Shown: piece after piece, positions 26,114-35,082 of the stretch
Numbering within the stretch: position 1 is the stretch's first letter
Layout of the letters: each line of letters opens with the position of its first letter
NCBI GenBank assembly: GCA_949840345.1
Contig: CATKWX010000007.1
Coordinates: forward strand, 1 to 64,000
Direction: 5' to 3'
Length of the DNA stretch: 64,000 nucleotides
Origin: an uncultured Eubacteriales bacterium
GTDB taxonomy: Bacteria; Bacillota; Clostridia; TANB77; CAG-508
Notes under the pieces: model-generated
Seen by the model: the letters and a program-made list of their open reading frames with translations, nothing else
Told to the model about the DNA's origin: nothing
Databases searched by the model: none
Made by a program: the position numbers and the translations under genes

Positions 26114-27115
26114 ATGGATAATAATATGGAAGTTGAAAAAATTTTCAAAAACAAAAAGAATATTTTAATTATAGGATTGGTAATATTAGCAATTGCAATA
26201 GGATTAATTGTTGCAGGAGTTATAACAAATAAAAACAAATATGATAATGAAGAAGTACATGTATATAATGACTTAATTGCTGCAAAGAAAGACAAAGAAG
26301 AAATGTTAGTTGAACTAGAGATAACAGAAATACCATATTTATTTGCTACTAAAGAAGAGAAAAGTACTAAGCAAAACTTTTACTTTGCAATAGATAAAAA
26401 TAATTATTGGTATATTGTAAGACTTACAGAAGATACTTACAAAAAAATTGAAGAGCAATATAATGCAGATAAAGAAAACTTCAAATATACTTTAAAAGGA
26501 TATATTTATGATGACCCATCTGAATTAAAAAGATTAGCAATATCTGCATATAATGAAAATTTATCAGAAACAGCAGAAAAGCTAACAACTACTAATTTTA
26601 GAGATTATTTAGGAATTACATACTTAGACGAAACTAAAACACCTTTCGATAGTACTGCTACTACTTTTATTGGTATAGGAATTGGTACAGGAGTAATTTC
26701 ATTAATATTCTTTATTATATATTTCTCTAAAGCAGCTAAAATAAAATCAGCTTTAAAGAAATATAATATAGAGGATTTAAAAGACGAATTAAATAATTGC
26801 GATATGAGCCAATATGCAAAACAAACTATATATTTAACAAATAAATATTTAATATCTACTTTAAATGGATTAGATGTATTCGAATATAAAGATATCGTAT
26901 GGGTATACAATGAAAAAAGAAAGCAAAATGGTGTATCTCTTGGAGTTTGGTTAATTGTATGTACTATGGATAGAAAAAGAATACAAGTAGCTAGAGCTCA
27001 AAAAGATGATATATTAATAGAAATAATGACAAAAATAAAAGAAAAAAATCAAGACATATTAGTTGGATTTACTGGAGATAATAATAAACAATACAAAGAA
27101 ATAACTAAAAAATAA
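26114..27115 (+). CDS. Hypothetical membrane protein with two membrane helices
   Basis: A 333-residue protein with AGGAGG before the ATG. Helix 1 is at about residues 16-38 (ILIIGLVILAIAIGLIVAGV), then an extracytoplasmic domain of about 140 residues, helix 2 at about 186-207 (IGTGVISLIFFIIYF), and a C-terminal cytoplasmic domain with the pleckstrin-like stretch YKDIVWVYNEKRKQNGVSLG. I do not recognise a named family. The lysozyme gene follows after 9 bases, so they probably form an operon. Confidence 0.7.
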   Translation: MDNNMEVEKIFKNKKNILIIGLVILAIAIGLIVAGVITNKNKYDNEEVHVYNDLIAAKKDKEEMLVELEITEIPYLFATKEEKSTKQNFYFAIDKNNYWYIVRLTEDTYKKIEEQYNADKENFKYTLKGYIYDDPSELKRLAISAYNENLSETAEKLTTTNFRDYLGITYLDETKTPFDSTATTFIGIGIGTGVISLIFFIIYFSKAAKIKSALKKYNIEDLKDELNNCDMSQYAKQTIYLTNKYLISTLNGLDVFEYKDIVWVYNEKRKQNGVSLGVWLIVCTMDRKRIQVARAQKDDILIEIMTKIKEKNQDILVGFTGDNNKQYKEITKK

Positions 27116-27124
27116 GGAGATTTA

Positions 27125-28348
27125 ATGAAAAACAAAGGAAAAGTTATTATATTAATAGTTTTAATAATTGCTGTTTTAGTACTTTTAGGATTTGGAATAA
27201 AATCCTTAATAAACTATTTACAAATTAAATACGCAAAAATAGAAGTAACTTTAGTAGAAGATTTAACTTTAAAGTTTACAGAGGAAAAACATGTTTCTGA
27301 TTTTATCACTAGTATAAATGGAAAAATAATTGATGATTATATTATAGATTCTACAAGAGCAGGAGAAAAAGTAGTGCACTTCGAATTCATAAACGATGAT
27401 GGAATTAAAGTATCTTATGAATATACAGTTAAAATTATAGACGAAGTGCCTCCACTTATTTGGATGGGGGATAGCTATTCAATAACAGTAGGAAATAATG
27501 TTGACATTGTATCGAAAGTTATATGTGGAGATAATGAAGATAATAACCCTAAACGCTATATTGAAGGTGAGTATGATTATAACACTGTAGGAAGCTATCC
27601 ACTTGTATTCAAAGCAGTCGACAGAAGTGGAAATACATCGGAGAAAAAATTTACTCTATATGTAAATGAAGAAAAGCCAAGTACACCTACCACACCTGCT
27701 CCAAAAACTTATACTTATTTTTCAGATATAGTACAAACACATAAAACAGAAAATACTAAAATAGGAATTGACGTCTCTGTTTGGCAAGGAGATATAGATT
27801 TCGAGAAAATAAAAAATGCTGGTGTAGAATTTATTATTATAAGAGCTGGCACAACAAAAGGTCCGGATGGAGAATATATGATAGATTCTAAATTCATAAG
27901 GAATATAGAACAAGCGAATGCTTATGATATAGATGTTGGAATATATTTCTATTCATATGCGAATTCAAGTGAAAAAGCTAAAGAAGAAGCATTGTGGGTA
28001 TTAGATCATATAAAAGACTATAAGGTAACATTACCAATTGCTTTTGACTGGGAAAATTGGAGCACATTTAACGATTATAAATTAAGCTTTTACCAATTAA
28101 CAGATATGGCAAAAACTTTTCTAAACACTGTAAAAAAAGCAGGATATGATGGTATGCTTTACAGCAGTAAAAATTATTTAGAAAGTTTCTGGATGCCAGT
28201 AGAATTTCAAACTTGGCTTGCACATTATACTAAAAAAACTACTTATAAAGGAGACTATACTTTTTGGCAATTATGTAGTAATGGAAAAATTGATGGAATA
28301 AATGGCGATGTAGATATAAATGTAATGTATGTAAATAAGGCACAATAA
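27125..28348 (+). CDS. Membrane-anchored GH25 lysozyme
   Basis: A 407-residue muramidase that cleaves peptidoglycan. An N-terminal membrane helix (residues 7-30) is followed by a region with Ig-like beta domains (about 40-185) and a Pro/Thr linker. The GH25 domain runs from about 210 to the end, with IGIDVSVWQGD (Asp about 216) and the catalytic AFDWENW (Asp308, Glu310). It ends in a hairpin terminator that overlaps the stop. Confidence 0.92.
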   Translation: MKNKGKVIILIVLIIAVLVLLGFGIKSLINYLQIKYAKIEVTLVEDLTLKFTEEKHVSDFITSINGKIIDDYIIDSTRAGEKVVHFEFINDDGIKVSYEYTVKIIDEVPPLIWMGDSYSITVGNNVDIVSKVICGDNEDNNPKRYIEGEYDYNTVGSYPLVFKAVDRSGNTSEKKFTLYVNEEKPSTPTTPAPKTYTYFSDIVQTHKTENTKIGIDVSVWQGDIDFEKIKNAGVEFIIIRAGTTKGPDGEYMIDSKFIRNIEQANAYDIDVGIYFYSYANSSEKAKEEALWVLDHIKDYKVTLPIAFDWENWSTFNDYKLSFYQLTDMAKTFLNTVKKAGYDGMLYSSKNYLESFWMPVEFQTWLAHYTKKTTYKGDYTFWQLCSNGKIDGINGDVDINVMYVNKAQ

Positions 28349-28364
28349 AATGTGCCTTATTTTT
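28335..28364 (+). terminator. Terminator overlapping the lysozyme stop
   Basis: ATAAGGCACA pairs with TGTGCCTTAT over ATAAAA, followed by TTTTG. Confidence 0.85.
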
Positions 28365-28398
28365 GTTCTAAAATAGACAAGGTGTGAATATATATATT
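28365..28398 (+). promoter_or_regulatory. Bipartite motif shared with the spoIIIAB leader, upstream of yabP
   Basis: GTTCTAAAAT, ten bases, TGAATATATATATT, identical in blocks and spacing to 15681-15714. It lies about 50 bases before the yabP start and may be part of a sporulation promoter. Confidence 0.45.
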
Positions 28399-28445
28399 TT
28401 ATACACTTTATAATAAGTTTGAAACTTAGAAAGGAATGTGATTAT

Positions 28446-28742
28446 ATGACAATAGATGAGAGAAAACAATTTACAAATACCACTGTTCAAAATCTTGTAT
28501 TGGAAAATAGGGGAAAGCTAAGTATATCAGGAGTACTAGATGTTTTAAGCTTCGATGATCAAATAGTTATTGTAGAAACTGAATTAGGATTATTAAATGT
28601 AAAGGGCGAAAATTTAAGAATAAATAAATTAAGTATAGATACATCTGAAGTAATAGTTGAAGGAGATATATCAAGTCTTGCATATTCGGAAAAAGATTAT
28701 GATAAAAAGGGAACATCACTTTTTGGGAAAATATTTAAATAG
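28446..28742 (+). CDS. yabP: Sporulation protein YabP
   Basis: A 98-residue YabP/YqfC-type protein. The ATG at 28446 follows AAAGGAATG; the frame opens earlier without a ribosome binding site. It has the family pattern NLVLENRGKLSISGVLDVLSF followed by VETELGLLNVKGENLRINKL. In Bacillus it is made in the mother cell and is needed for coat and cortex assembly. It is followed by yabQ, divIC and rho on the same strand. Confidence 0.88.
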   Translation: MTIDERKQFTNTTVQNLVLENRGKLSISGVLDVLSFDDQIVIVETELGLLNVKGENLRINKLSIDTSEVIVEGDISSLAYSEKDYDKKGTSLFGKIFK

Positions 28743-28759
28743 AATAGGGTGAATATATA

Positions 28760-29254
28760 ATGCAACCGCAAATTTTAGAACAATTATATTCATTTGCAAT
28801 ATTTATTTTAGTTGGTTTTTTAATAGGATTACTATTCGATATGTTTAGAATATCAAGAAGAACTTTTAAAACATCAGATATAATTACTTATTTAGAAGAT
28901 ATCTTATTTTGGATATTAACAGGATTATTAATATTATTTTCTATATTTAAATTTAATAATGGAGATATAAGAGCTTATATTATATTAGGAATTTTCATAG
29001 GATTGGCACTATACATGCTAGTATTTAGTAAAATAGTTATAAATACTCTAGTAAAAATTATTCTTGTAATTAAGCAAATAATTTCTTTTGTTTCAAAAAT
29101 AATTTTGTATCCTATAAAATTAATTACAAAAATATCCAAAATAGTGACTAAACCTATCAAAAAACTATTAAAAAATTTGACAAATAATATTAAAAAAATA
29201 CCTAAAATAAGTAAAAAACAAAATAAATCTAAATATAAGAAGGATTTTGCATAA
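28760..29254 (+). CDS. yabQ: Spore cortex biosynthesis protein YabQ
   Basis: A 164-residue membrane protein with four hydrophobic segments in the first 95 residues, and a basic Lys-rich tail. Placement directly after yabP (17 bases) and the FLIGLLFDMFRISRR motif at residues about 22-36 fit YabQ. Confidence 0.85.
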   Translation: MQPQILEQLYSFAIFILVGFLIGLLFDMFRISRRTFKTSDIITYLEDILFWILTGLLILFSIFKFNNGDIRAYIILGIFIGLALYMLVFSKIVINTLVKIILVIKQIISFVSKIILYPIKLITKISKIVTKPIKKLLKNLTNNIKKIPKISKKQNKSKYKKDFA

Positions 29255-29310
29255 TTTTGTTGAATATTTATATAAGGGATTTCCGTAAGGGTTTAACCGC
29301 TTAAATAATA

Positions 29311-29613
29311 ATGGAGTATCAAGCACATATGAAAAAGAAATTAAGTTTAAAGAAATTTATACAAATTTTATTTGCAATTATCGTTGCTATATATGTCATT
29401 TCTGTTTTTATAAATCAACAAAAGACATTGAATTCATATAAAACAACACAAGAACATTATGCAATGGAAATAGATAGAGAAAAGAAAAATAAAGAAGAAC
29501 TATTAGAATTAAAAAATAATATAAATTCACCAGAATATATAGAACAAATCGCAAGAGAAAAATTAGATATGTATTTACCAAACGAAAGAGTATATATAGA
29601 TATTAGTCAATAA
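29311..29613 (+). CDS. divIC: Septum formation protein of the FtsB/DivIC family
   Basis: A 100-residue bitopic protein: basic N-terminus, membrane helix (about residues 15-34), then a coiled coil (LNSYKTTQEHYAMEIDREKK) and the family motif SPEYIEQIAREKLDMYLPNE. It acts in the divisome with FtsL. The start may be 29311 or the second ATG at 29329; neither has a strong ribosome binding site. The yabP-yabQ-divIC order is the same as in Bacillus. Confidence 0.85.
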   Translation: MEYQAHMKKKLSLKKFIQILFAIIVAIYVISVFINQQKTLNSYKTTQEHYAMEIDREKKNKEELLELKNNINSPEYIEQIAREKLDMYLPNERVYIDISQ

Positions 29614-29645
29614 ATCCTTAGAACCAAAATAGTTTTAAGGATTTA
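29611..29645 (+). terminator. Hairpin after divIC
   Basis: TAAATCCTTA pairs with TAAGGATTTA over a 15-base loop. There is no T-run, so it may be a processing hairpin or a weak terminator. Confidence 0.4.
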
Positions 29646-29745
29646 TATGAATTATTTCTAAATTATAGTTTTTGTCTAAAAAAAATTTCCAAAAAAGTTT
29701 TTAAATTTTAAAAAATATATAATTATATTGTAGGGGGCTAATATA

Positions 29746-31050
29746 ATGAGTTATGAAGAAATGACACTTACAGAATTGAAAGAATTATGTAAGGAAAAAG
29801 GATTAAAGAACTTTTCTACACTTAAGAAAAATGAATTAATAGAATTATTATCATCTACAGAACCAATTGTACAAGCTAATGATAATATAGAAGCAAAAAC
29901 AACTGAAGAAGGATACAAATTAAGCGAAGGTGATGAAGTTGTAGAAGGTATACTAGAAGTTTTACCTGATGGTTATGGTTTCTTAAGAGGCGATAACTAT
30001 TTACCAACTCCAAAAGATGTATATGTATCTCCAGTACAAATAAGAAGATTTAGACTAGATACAGGAGATAAACTAAAAGGAATTAAAAGAACTCCAAAAG
30101 AAGGAGAGAAGTTCCCTGCATTAATTTTTGTTGGTGAAGTAAATGGTCAACATCCAGAAAATGCTATGAAAAGAGTATCATTTGACGATTTGACACCAAT
30201 ATATCCAACAAAAAGATTAAAGCTAGAAACAACACCTACAGAATATACAATGAGATTAATGGATCTTTTATCTCCAATAGGTAAAGGCCAAAGAGGAATG
30301 ATAGTTGCACCTCCAAAAGCCGGAAAAACAACTATATTAAAACAAATTGCAAATAGTATCACAAAAAATAACCCAGAGGTTGAACTTATAGTATTACTTA
30401 TAGATGAGAGACCTGAAGAAGTAACAGATATGAAACGTTCTATTACAGGAGATGTTATATATTCAACTTTTGATGAGCAACCTGAACATCACGTTAAAGT
30501 AGCGGAAATGGTTTTAGGAAGAGCTAAAAGACTTACAGAACAAAAGAAAGATGTAGTAATATTATTAGACAGTATAACTAGACTTGCAAGAGCTTACAAC
30601 CTAGTTATTCCAACATCTGGAAGAACTCTATCAGGAGGATTAGACCCAAGTGCATTACATAAACCAAAGCGTTTCTTTGGTGCAGCAAGAAATACAGAAG
30701 ATGCAGGAAGTTTAACCATACTTGCAACAGCATTAGTAGAAACTGGAAGCAAAATGGACGATGTAATATTCGAAGAATTTAAAGGTACTGGTAATATGGA
30801 GGTTCACTTAGATAGAAAATTATCTGAAAAACGTATATTCCCAGCAATAGATATAAACAAATCGGGAACAAGAAGGGAAGAGTTATTACTTACAGAAAAA
30901 GAACAAAACGTAGTATTACAATTAAGACGTTCTATGGCAAATATGAACTCTGTAGAAATGACAGAACAACTAATTAGCCAAATGGTAAGAACAAAAACAA
31001 ATGAGGAATTTTTAACCAAATTAGATTATTTATTCAAAAATTCAAAATAA
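29746..31050 (+). CDS. rho: Transcription termination factor Rho
   Basis: A 434-residue hexameric RNA helicase. N-terminal SAP-like helix domain ([19 protein letters not shown]), RNA-binding cold-shock domain ([19 protein letters not shown], about residues 66-84), Walker [11 protein letters not shown] (Gly193 about), Walker [17 protein letters not shown], and the Q- and R-loop region [20 protein letters not shown]. Full length. A TGTAGGG-like hairpin follows as a terminator. Confidence 0.96.
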   Translation: MSYEEMTLTELKELCKEKGLKNFSTLKKNELIELLSSTEPIVQANDNIEAKTTEEGYKLSEGDEVVEGILEVLPDGYGFLRGDNYLPTPKDVYVSPVQIRRFRLDTGDKLKGIKRTPKEGEKFPALIFVGEVNGQHPENAMKRVSFDDLTPIYPTKRLKLETTPTEYTMRLMDLLSPIGKGQRGMIVAPPKAGKTTILKQIANSITKNNPEVELIVLLIDERPEEVTDMKRSITGDVIYSTFDEQPEHHVKVAEMVLGRAKRLTEQKKDVVILLDSITRLARAYNLVIPTSGRTLSGGLDPSALHKPKRFFGAARNTEDAGSLTILATALVETGSKMDDVIFEEFKGTGNMEVHLDRKLSEKRIFPAIDINKSGTRREELLLTEKEQNVVLQLRRSMANMNSVEMTEQLISQMVRTKTNEEFLTKLDYLFKNSK

Positions 31051-31056
31051 TAGTAA

Positions 31057-31080
31057 GGGCACGTTGTAACGTGCCCTGTA
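31057..31080 (+). terminator. rho terminator, GC-rich hairpin
   Basis: GGGCACGTT-GT-AACGTGCCC just after the stop, followed by TGTATTTATT; similar in style to the TGTAGGG repeat family. Confidence 0.7.
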
Positions 31081-31100
31081 TTTATTAATATATTGCATAT

Positions 31101-31321
31101 CGTAGAGGCGTGCATTGCACGTCCGTTGTTTGACGAAAACAACAAAAAAATATTCTGGAACTCCAAAAATAATGGAAGCGAACAAATGTAGTAATTTGCA
31201 ATGGTTTAATATAAATAAATTACCAGGAAATATTATTGTACGTGTTAAAAATATTATAGAAAATATGCATAAAGGAATTATATGTGATGATGGAGATTTT
31301 TCTCATCAAAATTATAATTAA
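31101..31321 (+). pseudogene. C-terminal remnant of a NUDIX hydrolase, headed by a repeat
   Basis: Starting about 31140 the frame reads YSGTPKIMEANKCSNLQWFN followed by NKLPGNIIVRVKNIIENMHKGI. This is how the last 60 residues of small NUDIX hydrolases read (EPxKCxxLxWFxIxxLPxNIIPR). The catalytic NUDIX box is missing. Upstream bases 31101-31125 are a palindromic TGCATTGCACG repeat of the TGTAGGG family, so the 5' part seems lost at the repeat. Unlikely to be functional. Confidence 0.7.
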
Positions 31322-31534
31322 TTACATATCAATTAAATTATAATAAGTATAAAAATGTACAAATCTATAAGAGGGCAGCATAAGAATAGGCCCTAAAAAA
31401 GATGTAAAATTCTAAATACAACATTGCACAAAATAAAAGTTTTGTGCAAATAGGAGTAGGAATAAATATTACACCAGGTGTATCTTGGTGCTTTTCTTAT
31501 AATTCTTGTATTTCTTTATATTAGCCACTTTTAG

Positions 31535-31612
31535 CGTATTTTTCTAACAACAAACTATATTACTTTTATATTAAAACTCCTTAAAATTGATTCTAATGCG
31601 TTGTTTTTTTCT
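31535..31612. repeat. Degenerate direct repeat, copy 1 (ICE left end)
   Basis: Carries ACAACAAACTATAT, then about 20 bases later CCTTAAAATTGATTCTAATG followed by CGTTGTTTTTTT. About 75% identical by eye to copy 2. Confidence 0.6.
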
Positions 31613-31741
31613 CATTATATTCATATTATGTTTGGTTGGATTTTTTTATATTATTGTAAACTTATAATTATAAAAAATTTTAAGAACTTCTAATATTTTT
31701 TTAAAATTCTTAAAATCCCTATTTTTCAATATTTACGCCAT

Positions 31742-31815
31742 TTTTTAGACAACAAACTATATGGCTAAAAAATAAAAACGCCTTAAAATCGATTCTCGTG
31801 CGTCGTTTTTTTAGT
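31742..31815. repeat. Degenerate direct repeat, copy 2 (ICE left end)
   Basis: Carries ACAACAAACTATAT and then CCTTAAAATCGATTCTCGTG followed by CGTCGTTTTTTT, with the same order and spacing as copy 1. Confidence 0.6.
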
Positions 31816-31932
31816 CATTTTTCACTAATATATATGATATTCATAAAATTACTGAAATATCAATATTTAAACTAATTAGATATAAATTTACATCTAATCT
31901 AAATTAGCATAAAAAAATCATAATGGTATAAC

Positions 31933-31985
31933 TTGTAGAATTTATTATAAAAATGTCTTAAAAACGATTTTAATGTGTTTGTGAT
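31933..31985. repeat. Degenerate direct repeat, copy 3 (weakest)
   Basis: Only the second half is clear: TCTTAAAAACGATTTTAATG followed by TGTTT, aligned with the CCTTAAAAT core of the other two. Confidence 0.4.
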
Positions 31986-32284
31986 ATATAATTATAATAC
32001 AATTTGATAATGTGAATTTATAATATGATTATAATAAATTATTTAAAATTTTAAATTTATAAAGTTAAAATTTCTATTAAATTTTTATAATTAACAAATG
32101 TTCGTTTTTTTGTTTTCCATTCCTATATTTCTTTATTAAATTTTAAATTATAATTTTGCTTTTTAATTTTTCAAAATCTGAAGTAAATTTTTGTTTTTTA
32201 AATTTTTTATTTCTTATTATTCTTTAATCTGTTTTTAAACAGCCTATTCCCCCACTCCCTGCTCTTTTTTATACTTATAAAAAA

Positions 32285-32611
32285 TCAAATAACTTTTAAT
32301 TTATCTATTAAATTTGTTTCATTTGTATTTGTACTTAATAATTTTCCAAAACTATTTAATTTATTAAAATTACTATTATTGGAATCTAATTGTTCTGCTC
32401 GAGAGGCTAATATCTGTTCATAAGTGTATTTTAGCATTGCTACTTTTTCTTGTTGTAAATCGTTAGTTGTATCTATACCATTAAGCATATATTCTAAATT
32501 ATAGCCATACAATTCAAGAGCCCTTAAAATTAAATCTATTTGACCGTTTAAAAGGTTTAATTCTACAGATTTAATATTGCTTGTATTAAATTTTTTTTCA
32601 TAATTTTCCAT
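32285..32611 (-). CDS. Small protein encoded after the tandem recombinases
   Basis: A 108-residue soluble, helical protein. The ATG at 32611 follows AAGGAGG. It is the third gene of a three-gene unit with the two recombinases, 24 bases after the second. By position it resembles the small accessory protein of Tn554-type systems (TnpC, about 125 residues), but I see no sequence motif that proves this. It may help choose or regulate recombination. Confidence 0.55.
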   Translation of the reverse strand: MENYEKKFNTSNIKSVELNLLNGQIDLILRALELYGYNLEYMLNGIDTTNDLQQEKVAMLKYTYEQILASRAEQLDSNNSNFNKLNSFGKLLSTNTNETNLIDKLKVI

Positions 32612-32634
32612 TATTTTAGCCTCCTTACTGTAAA

Positions 32635-33609
32635 TTAAGCACAAAAGGCAAGTGCATCTGCCATTTTAAATTTAGATAATGGGTGTTTTAACATAGCATT
32701 CATAACCTTTTGACTATGTAAATGTGTGTATATTTCAGTTGTATCAATGCGAACGTGTCCTAGTAATTCTTGTATTGTTTTTATATTAGCACCGTTTTTA
32801 TATAGTAAAGTGGCACAAGTATGTCGCAATGTATGAACACTATAAATTTCTGATTCAATTCCAGCTTTTTGATAAGCTCTTTCAACAATTTTTTCAATAG
32901 ATGTTGAACTCATTTTTGTTCCATATCTACTTACAAATAAGGTATTATCTATTGGGTTAAATTTATCTCTAATCTCTAAATATTTTTCTAAAGCATTTTT
33001 AGTAATATTATTTATATAACCTGTTCGTTCTTTATTACCTTTACCAATTATAAGAAATTTATTATTTGATAGGTCTATGTCATCAATATTTAAATTCTTT
33101 AATTCTGATAAACGAATTCCACTATTAAGAAATAAATGTAATATGGCATTATCTCGTATTTCAATTTCATTTTCACTACTAGCATATATATTTAATAATC
33201 TTTTTGCTTCATCTAAAGATAAATAATTTGGCAATTTTTCTTCCTTTTTTCTTTCTACATTTAACTTTTTAAAAGGCTCATTAAATATACTGTGTTTTAT
33301 AGTATATAAATAACTAAAAAAAGTTTTTAAATGTTCTATTTTTGTAATTCTAGAATTTGTTTTAAAATGGCTTTCAGATAAAAAATAGATAAAACTATAT
33401 ATATCGCTATTATTTAATGCTCTTATATCATTTTCACTCATATTTTCTATTGAATTATATTTATATTTTAATTTGTGAACATTTATAAAGTCTAAAAATT
33501 GTTCTAATGTTTGTGTCATACTTGTTATATATGTTTGTGATAAATTTTTTATATTGATTAAGTAATCAGTTAAATTAGTTATAAAATTTGGAATTTTTAA
33601 TTTATTCAT
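32635..33609 (-). CDS. Tyrosine recombinase (second of a tandem pair)
   Basis: A 324-residue XerC/D-like recombinase. GGAGG precedes the ATG at 33609. N-terminal SAM-like core-binding domain (about residues 1-100), then the catalytic domain: Arg in FLNSGIRLSELKNL, the HxLR box VHTLRHTCATLLYKNG, and LLGHVRIDTTEIYTHLH with the His and nucleophile Tyr. All catalytic residues are present. Its start overlaps the end of the upstream recombinase gene by 8 bases, so the two are co-translated. Confidence 0.9.
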   Translation of the reverse strand: MNKLKIPNFITNLTDYLINIKNLSQTYITSMTQTLEQFLDFINVHKLKYKYNSIENMSENDIRALNNSDIYSFIYFLSESHFKTNSRITKIEHLKTFFSYLYTIKHSIFNEPFKKLNVERKKEEKLPNYLSLDEAKRLLNIYASSENEIEIRDNAILHLFLNSGIRLSELKNLNIDDIDLSNNKFLIIGKGNKERTGYINNITKNALEKYLEIRDKFNPIDNTLFVSRYGTKMSSTSIEKIVERAYQKAGIESEIYSVHTLRHTCATLLYKNGANIKTIQELLGHVRIDTTEIYTHLHSQKVMNAMLKHPLSKFKMADALAFCA

Positions 33610-34639
33610 TTTGGTTTCCTCCAATTCTTTCTAAAATACTTGATACAGTGCAATTTTGCATTATATTTTTCATTTTTTGGTTAGAAATATGAGTATATAT
33701 TTCGGTAGATTTTAAACTGCTGTGTCCTAAAATTTCTTTTAAAACAAATATATCAAGATCTATTTCATTATAAAGTAAACTTGCTCCAGAATGTCGCAAT
33801 GTGTGTGTATGATATTTTTGGGAGTTTTCTTTAAATATTTTTGTTAAATTTTCTTTTATAATTGTTTGCACCATTCTATTTGAAATTCTTTTGTTTCTTG
33901 AACTTAAAAATAATGCATTATAATCTGTATTATCTTTTCCTAAAGATTGTCTAACTTTCAAATAACATTGTATAGCCTCGCACACAGCACTATTAAGATA
34001 AACTAATCTTTCTTTATTTCCTTTTCCGTGAATTATTAAAGTTTGTTCACTATTATCTATTTTTAAGTCAGTTAAGTTTATACTTGTTAATTCAGAAAGC
34101 CTTAAACTGCAATTTAAAAATAAACAAGTTATTGCATAATTTCGTATTTTAAATTTTTCTTCAGAGTTAATTATTTCAGCAAGTAATTGCTTACTTTCTT
34201 CTAAATTGAGATATTTTGGTGTTCTTTTTTCAATTCTTGCAAAATTTATTTCTTTAATTGGATTTATTCTAATTAACCTATTTGTTTCTAAATATTCAAA
34301 AAAGCTTTTAGCAGTTGCTAATTTTCTATTTCTTGTTTTTGCAGTATTTTTTGAAACATTACATAGAAAAATTATATAATTTTCAATATCAAAACAGCTT
34401 ATCTTATTTAAGTCATCAATTGTAATATCTTTTATAGATGTATTTTTAAATTCATTTATTGTAATTGAATTTAACTTATTTTTATCGTAGATATATAGTT
34501 TTATATATCTTAAAAAAGTTCTTAAATCAAAATATGTTTCATCTACAGTAGTTTTTGCATTACAATCAATATATCTTTTGTATTTTAGGTAGTTATTTAA
34601 AAAATCTGGACTTTGATTTTGATATTTCAAAAAAGACAT
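33602..34639 (-). CDS. Tyrosine recombinase (first of a tandem pair)
   Basis: A 345-residue recombinase. GAGGGGAG precedes the ATG at 34639. Catalytic residues: Arg in FLNCSLRLSELTSI, HTHTLRHSGASLLY, and ILGHSSLKSTEIYTHIS with the Tyr. Similar to but clearly different from the second recombinase (roughly a third identical by eye in the catalytic part). Both being intact suggests that they act together rather than being a duplicate and relic. Confidence 0.9.
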   Translation of the reverse strand: MSFLKYQNQSPDFLNNYLKYKRYIDCNAKTTVDETYFDLRTFLRYIKLYIYDKNKLNSITINEFKNTSIKDITIDDLNKISCFDIENYIIFLCNVSKNTAKTRNRKLATAKSFFEYLETNRLIRINPIKEINFARIEKRTPKYLNLEESKQLLAEIINSEEKFKIRNYAITCLFLNCSLRLSELTSINLTDLKIDNSEQTLIIHGKGNKERLVYLNSAVCEAIQCYLKVRQSLGKDNTDYNALFLSSRNKRISNRMVQTIIKENLTKIFKENSQKYHTHTLRHSGASLLYNEIDLDIFVLKEILGHSSLKSTEIYTHISNQKMKNIMQNCTVSSILERIGGNQNE

Positions 34640-34706
34640 ACTTAATCTCCCCTCGTAAAAGATTTTATATTTGTAATAAAAATAGCATATCTTCTTTAGT
34701 AAAAAC

Positions 34707-34744
34707 AAATGTGCAAAATCTGAAAAATCAGAATTCGCACATTT
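34707..34744. repeat. Imperfect palindrome upstream of the recombinases
   Basis: AAATGTGC pairs with GCACATTT and TCTGA with TCAGA around AAAA. It may be a terminator for leftward read-through or a regulatory dyad. Confidence 0.5.
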
Positions 34745-34842
34745 GACAAAATATTTTATTTATGATTATTGTCTTATAAATATAGTCATTGAAATAATAT
34801 CTAACATTTTTGCCTTTTACTTTGTTTTACGATTCATTAAAT

Positions 34843-35010
34843 TGTAATAGCGACATTACACTCTGGTATTGCACCTGTTTGTTATCAACAAACTTGTCTT
34901 CTTGCGTGGGACGGTCTTTTCTCGCTCGTGCTATGACTAGACAAGAGTCTTATTGTTTCTATTATTAGTATTCGCCTTATGAGTTGCCATCTCATATTTA
35001 AGTTAAAAAG
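34843..35010. ncRNA. Structured, GC-richer non-coding segment (candidate RNA or recombination site)
   Basis: Within about 170 bases there are several clean stems: TGTAAT/ATTACA (34843-34860), GTTTGTT/AACAAAC (34877-34893), CTTGTCT/AGACAAG (34893-34945, enclosing a GC-rich 39-base loop), and ATGAG/CTCAT (about 34979-34995). It stands out by composition from the very AT-rich surroundings and has no ORF. I do not recognise a known RNA family. The strand is undetermined. Confidence 0.4.
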
Positions 35011-35082
35011 TTCTGTTCCTTTTTATTAAACTAGCTCTTAATAATAGATTTCATTTAATGAATGTTATTCAATTGTCAATGT

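Larger units (their letters stand above)
31322..32284. other. Non-coding left flank of the ICE
   Basis: About 960 bases, about 80% AT, without a credible ORF. It holds a hairpin TTGCACAAAA/TTTTGTGCAA (31424-31449), a terminator-like CACCA/TGGTG hairpin with T-run (31472-31500), and three degenerate direct repeats about 175-200 bases apart. The ICE boundary (attL) probably lies here, but no duplicate of the outer end is in the window to define it. Confidence 0.55.

Noticed and set aside
34877-34945. c-di-GMP-I riboswitch because of GTGGGACGG
   Set aside because: The GCACAGGGCAAACC block and the tetraloop receptor are absent, and the order of stems does not fit.
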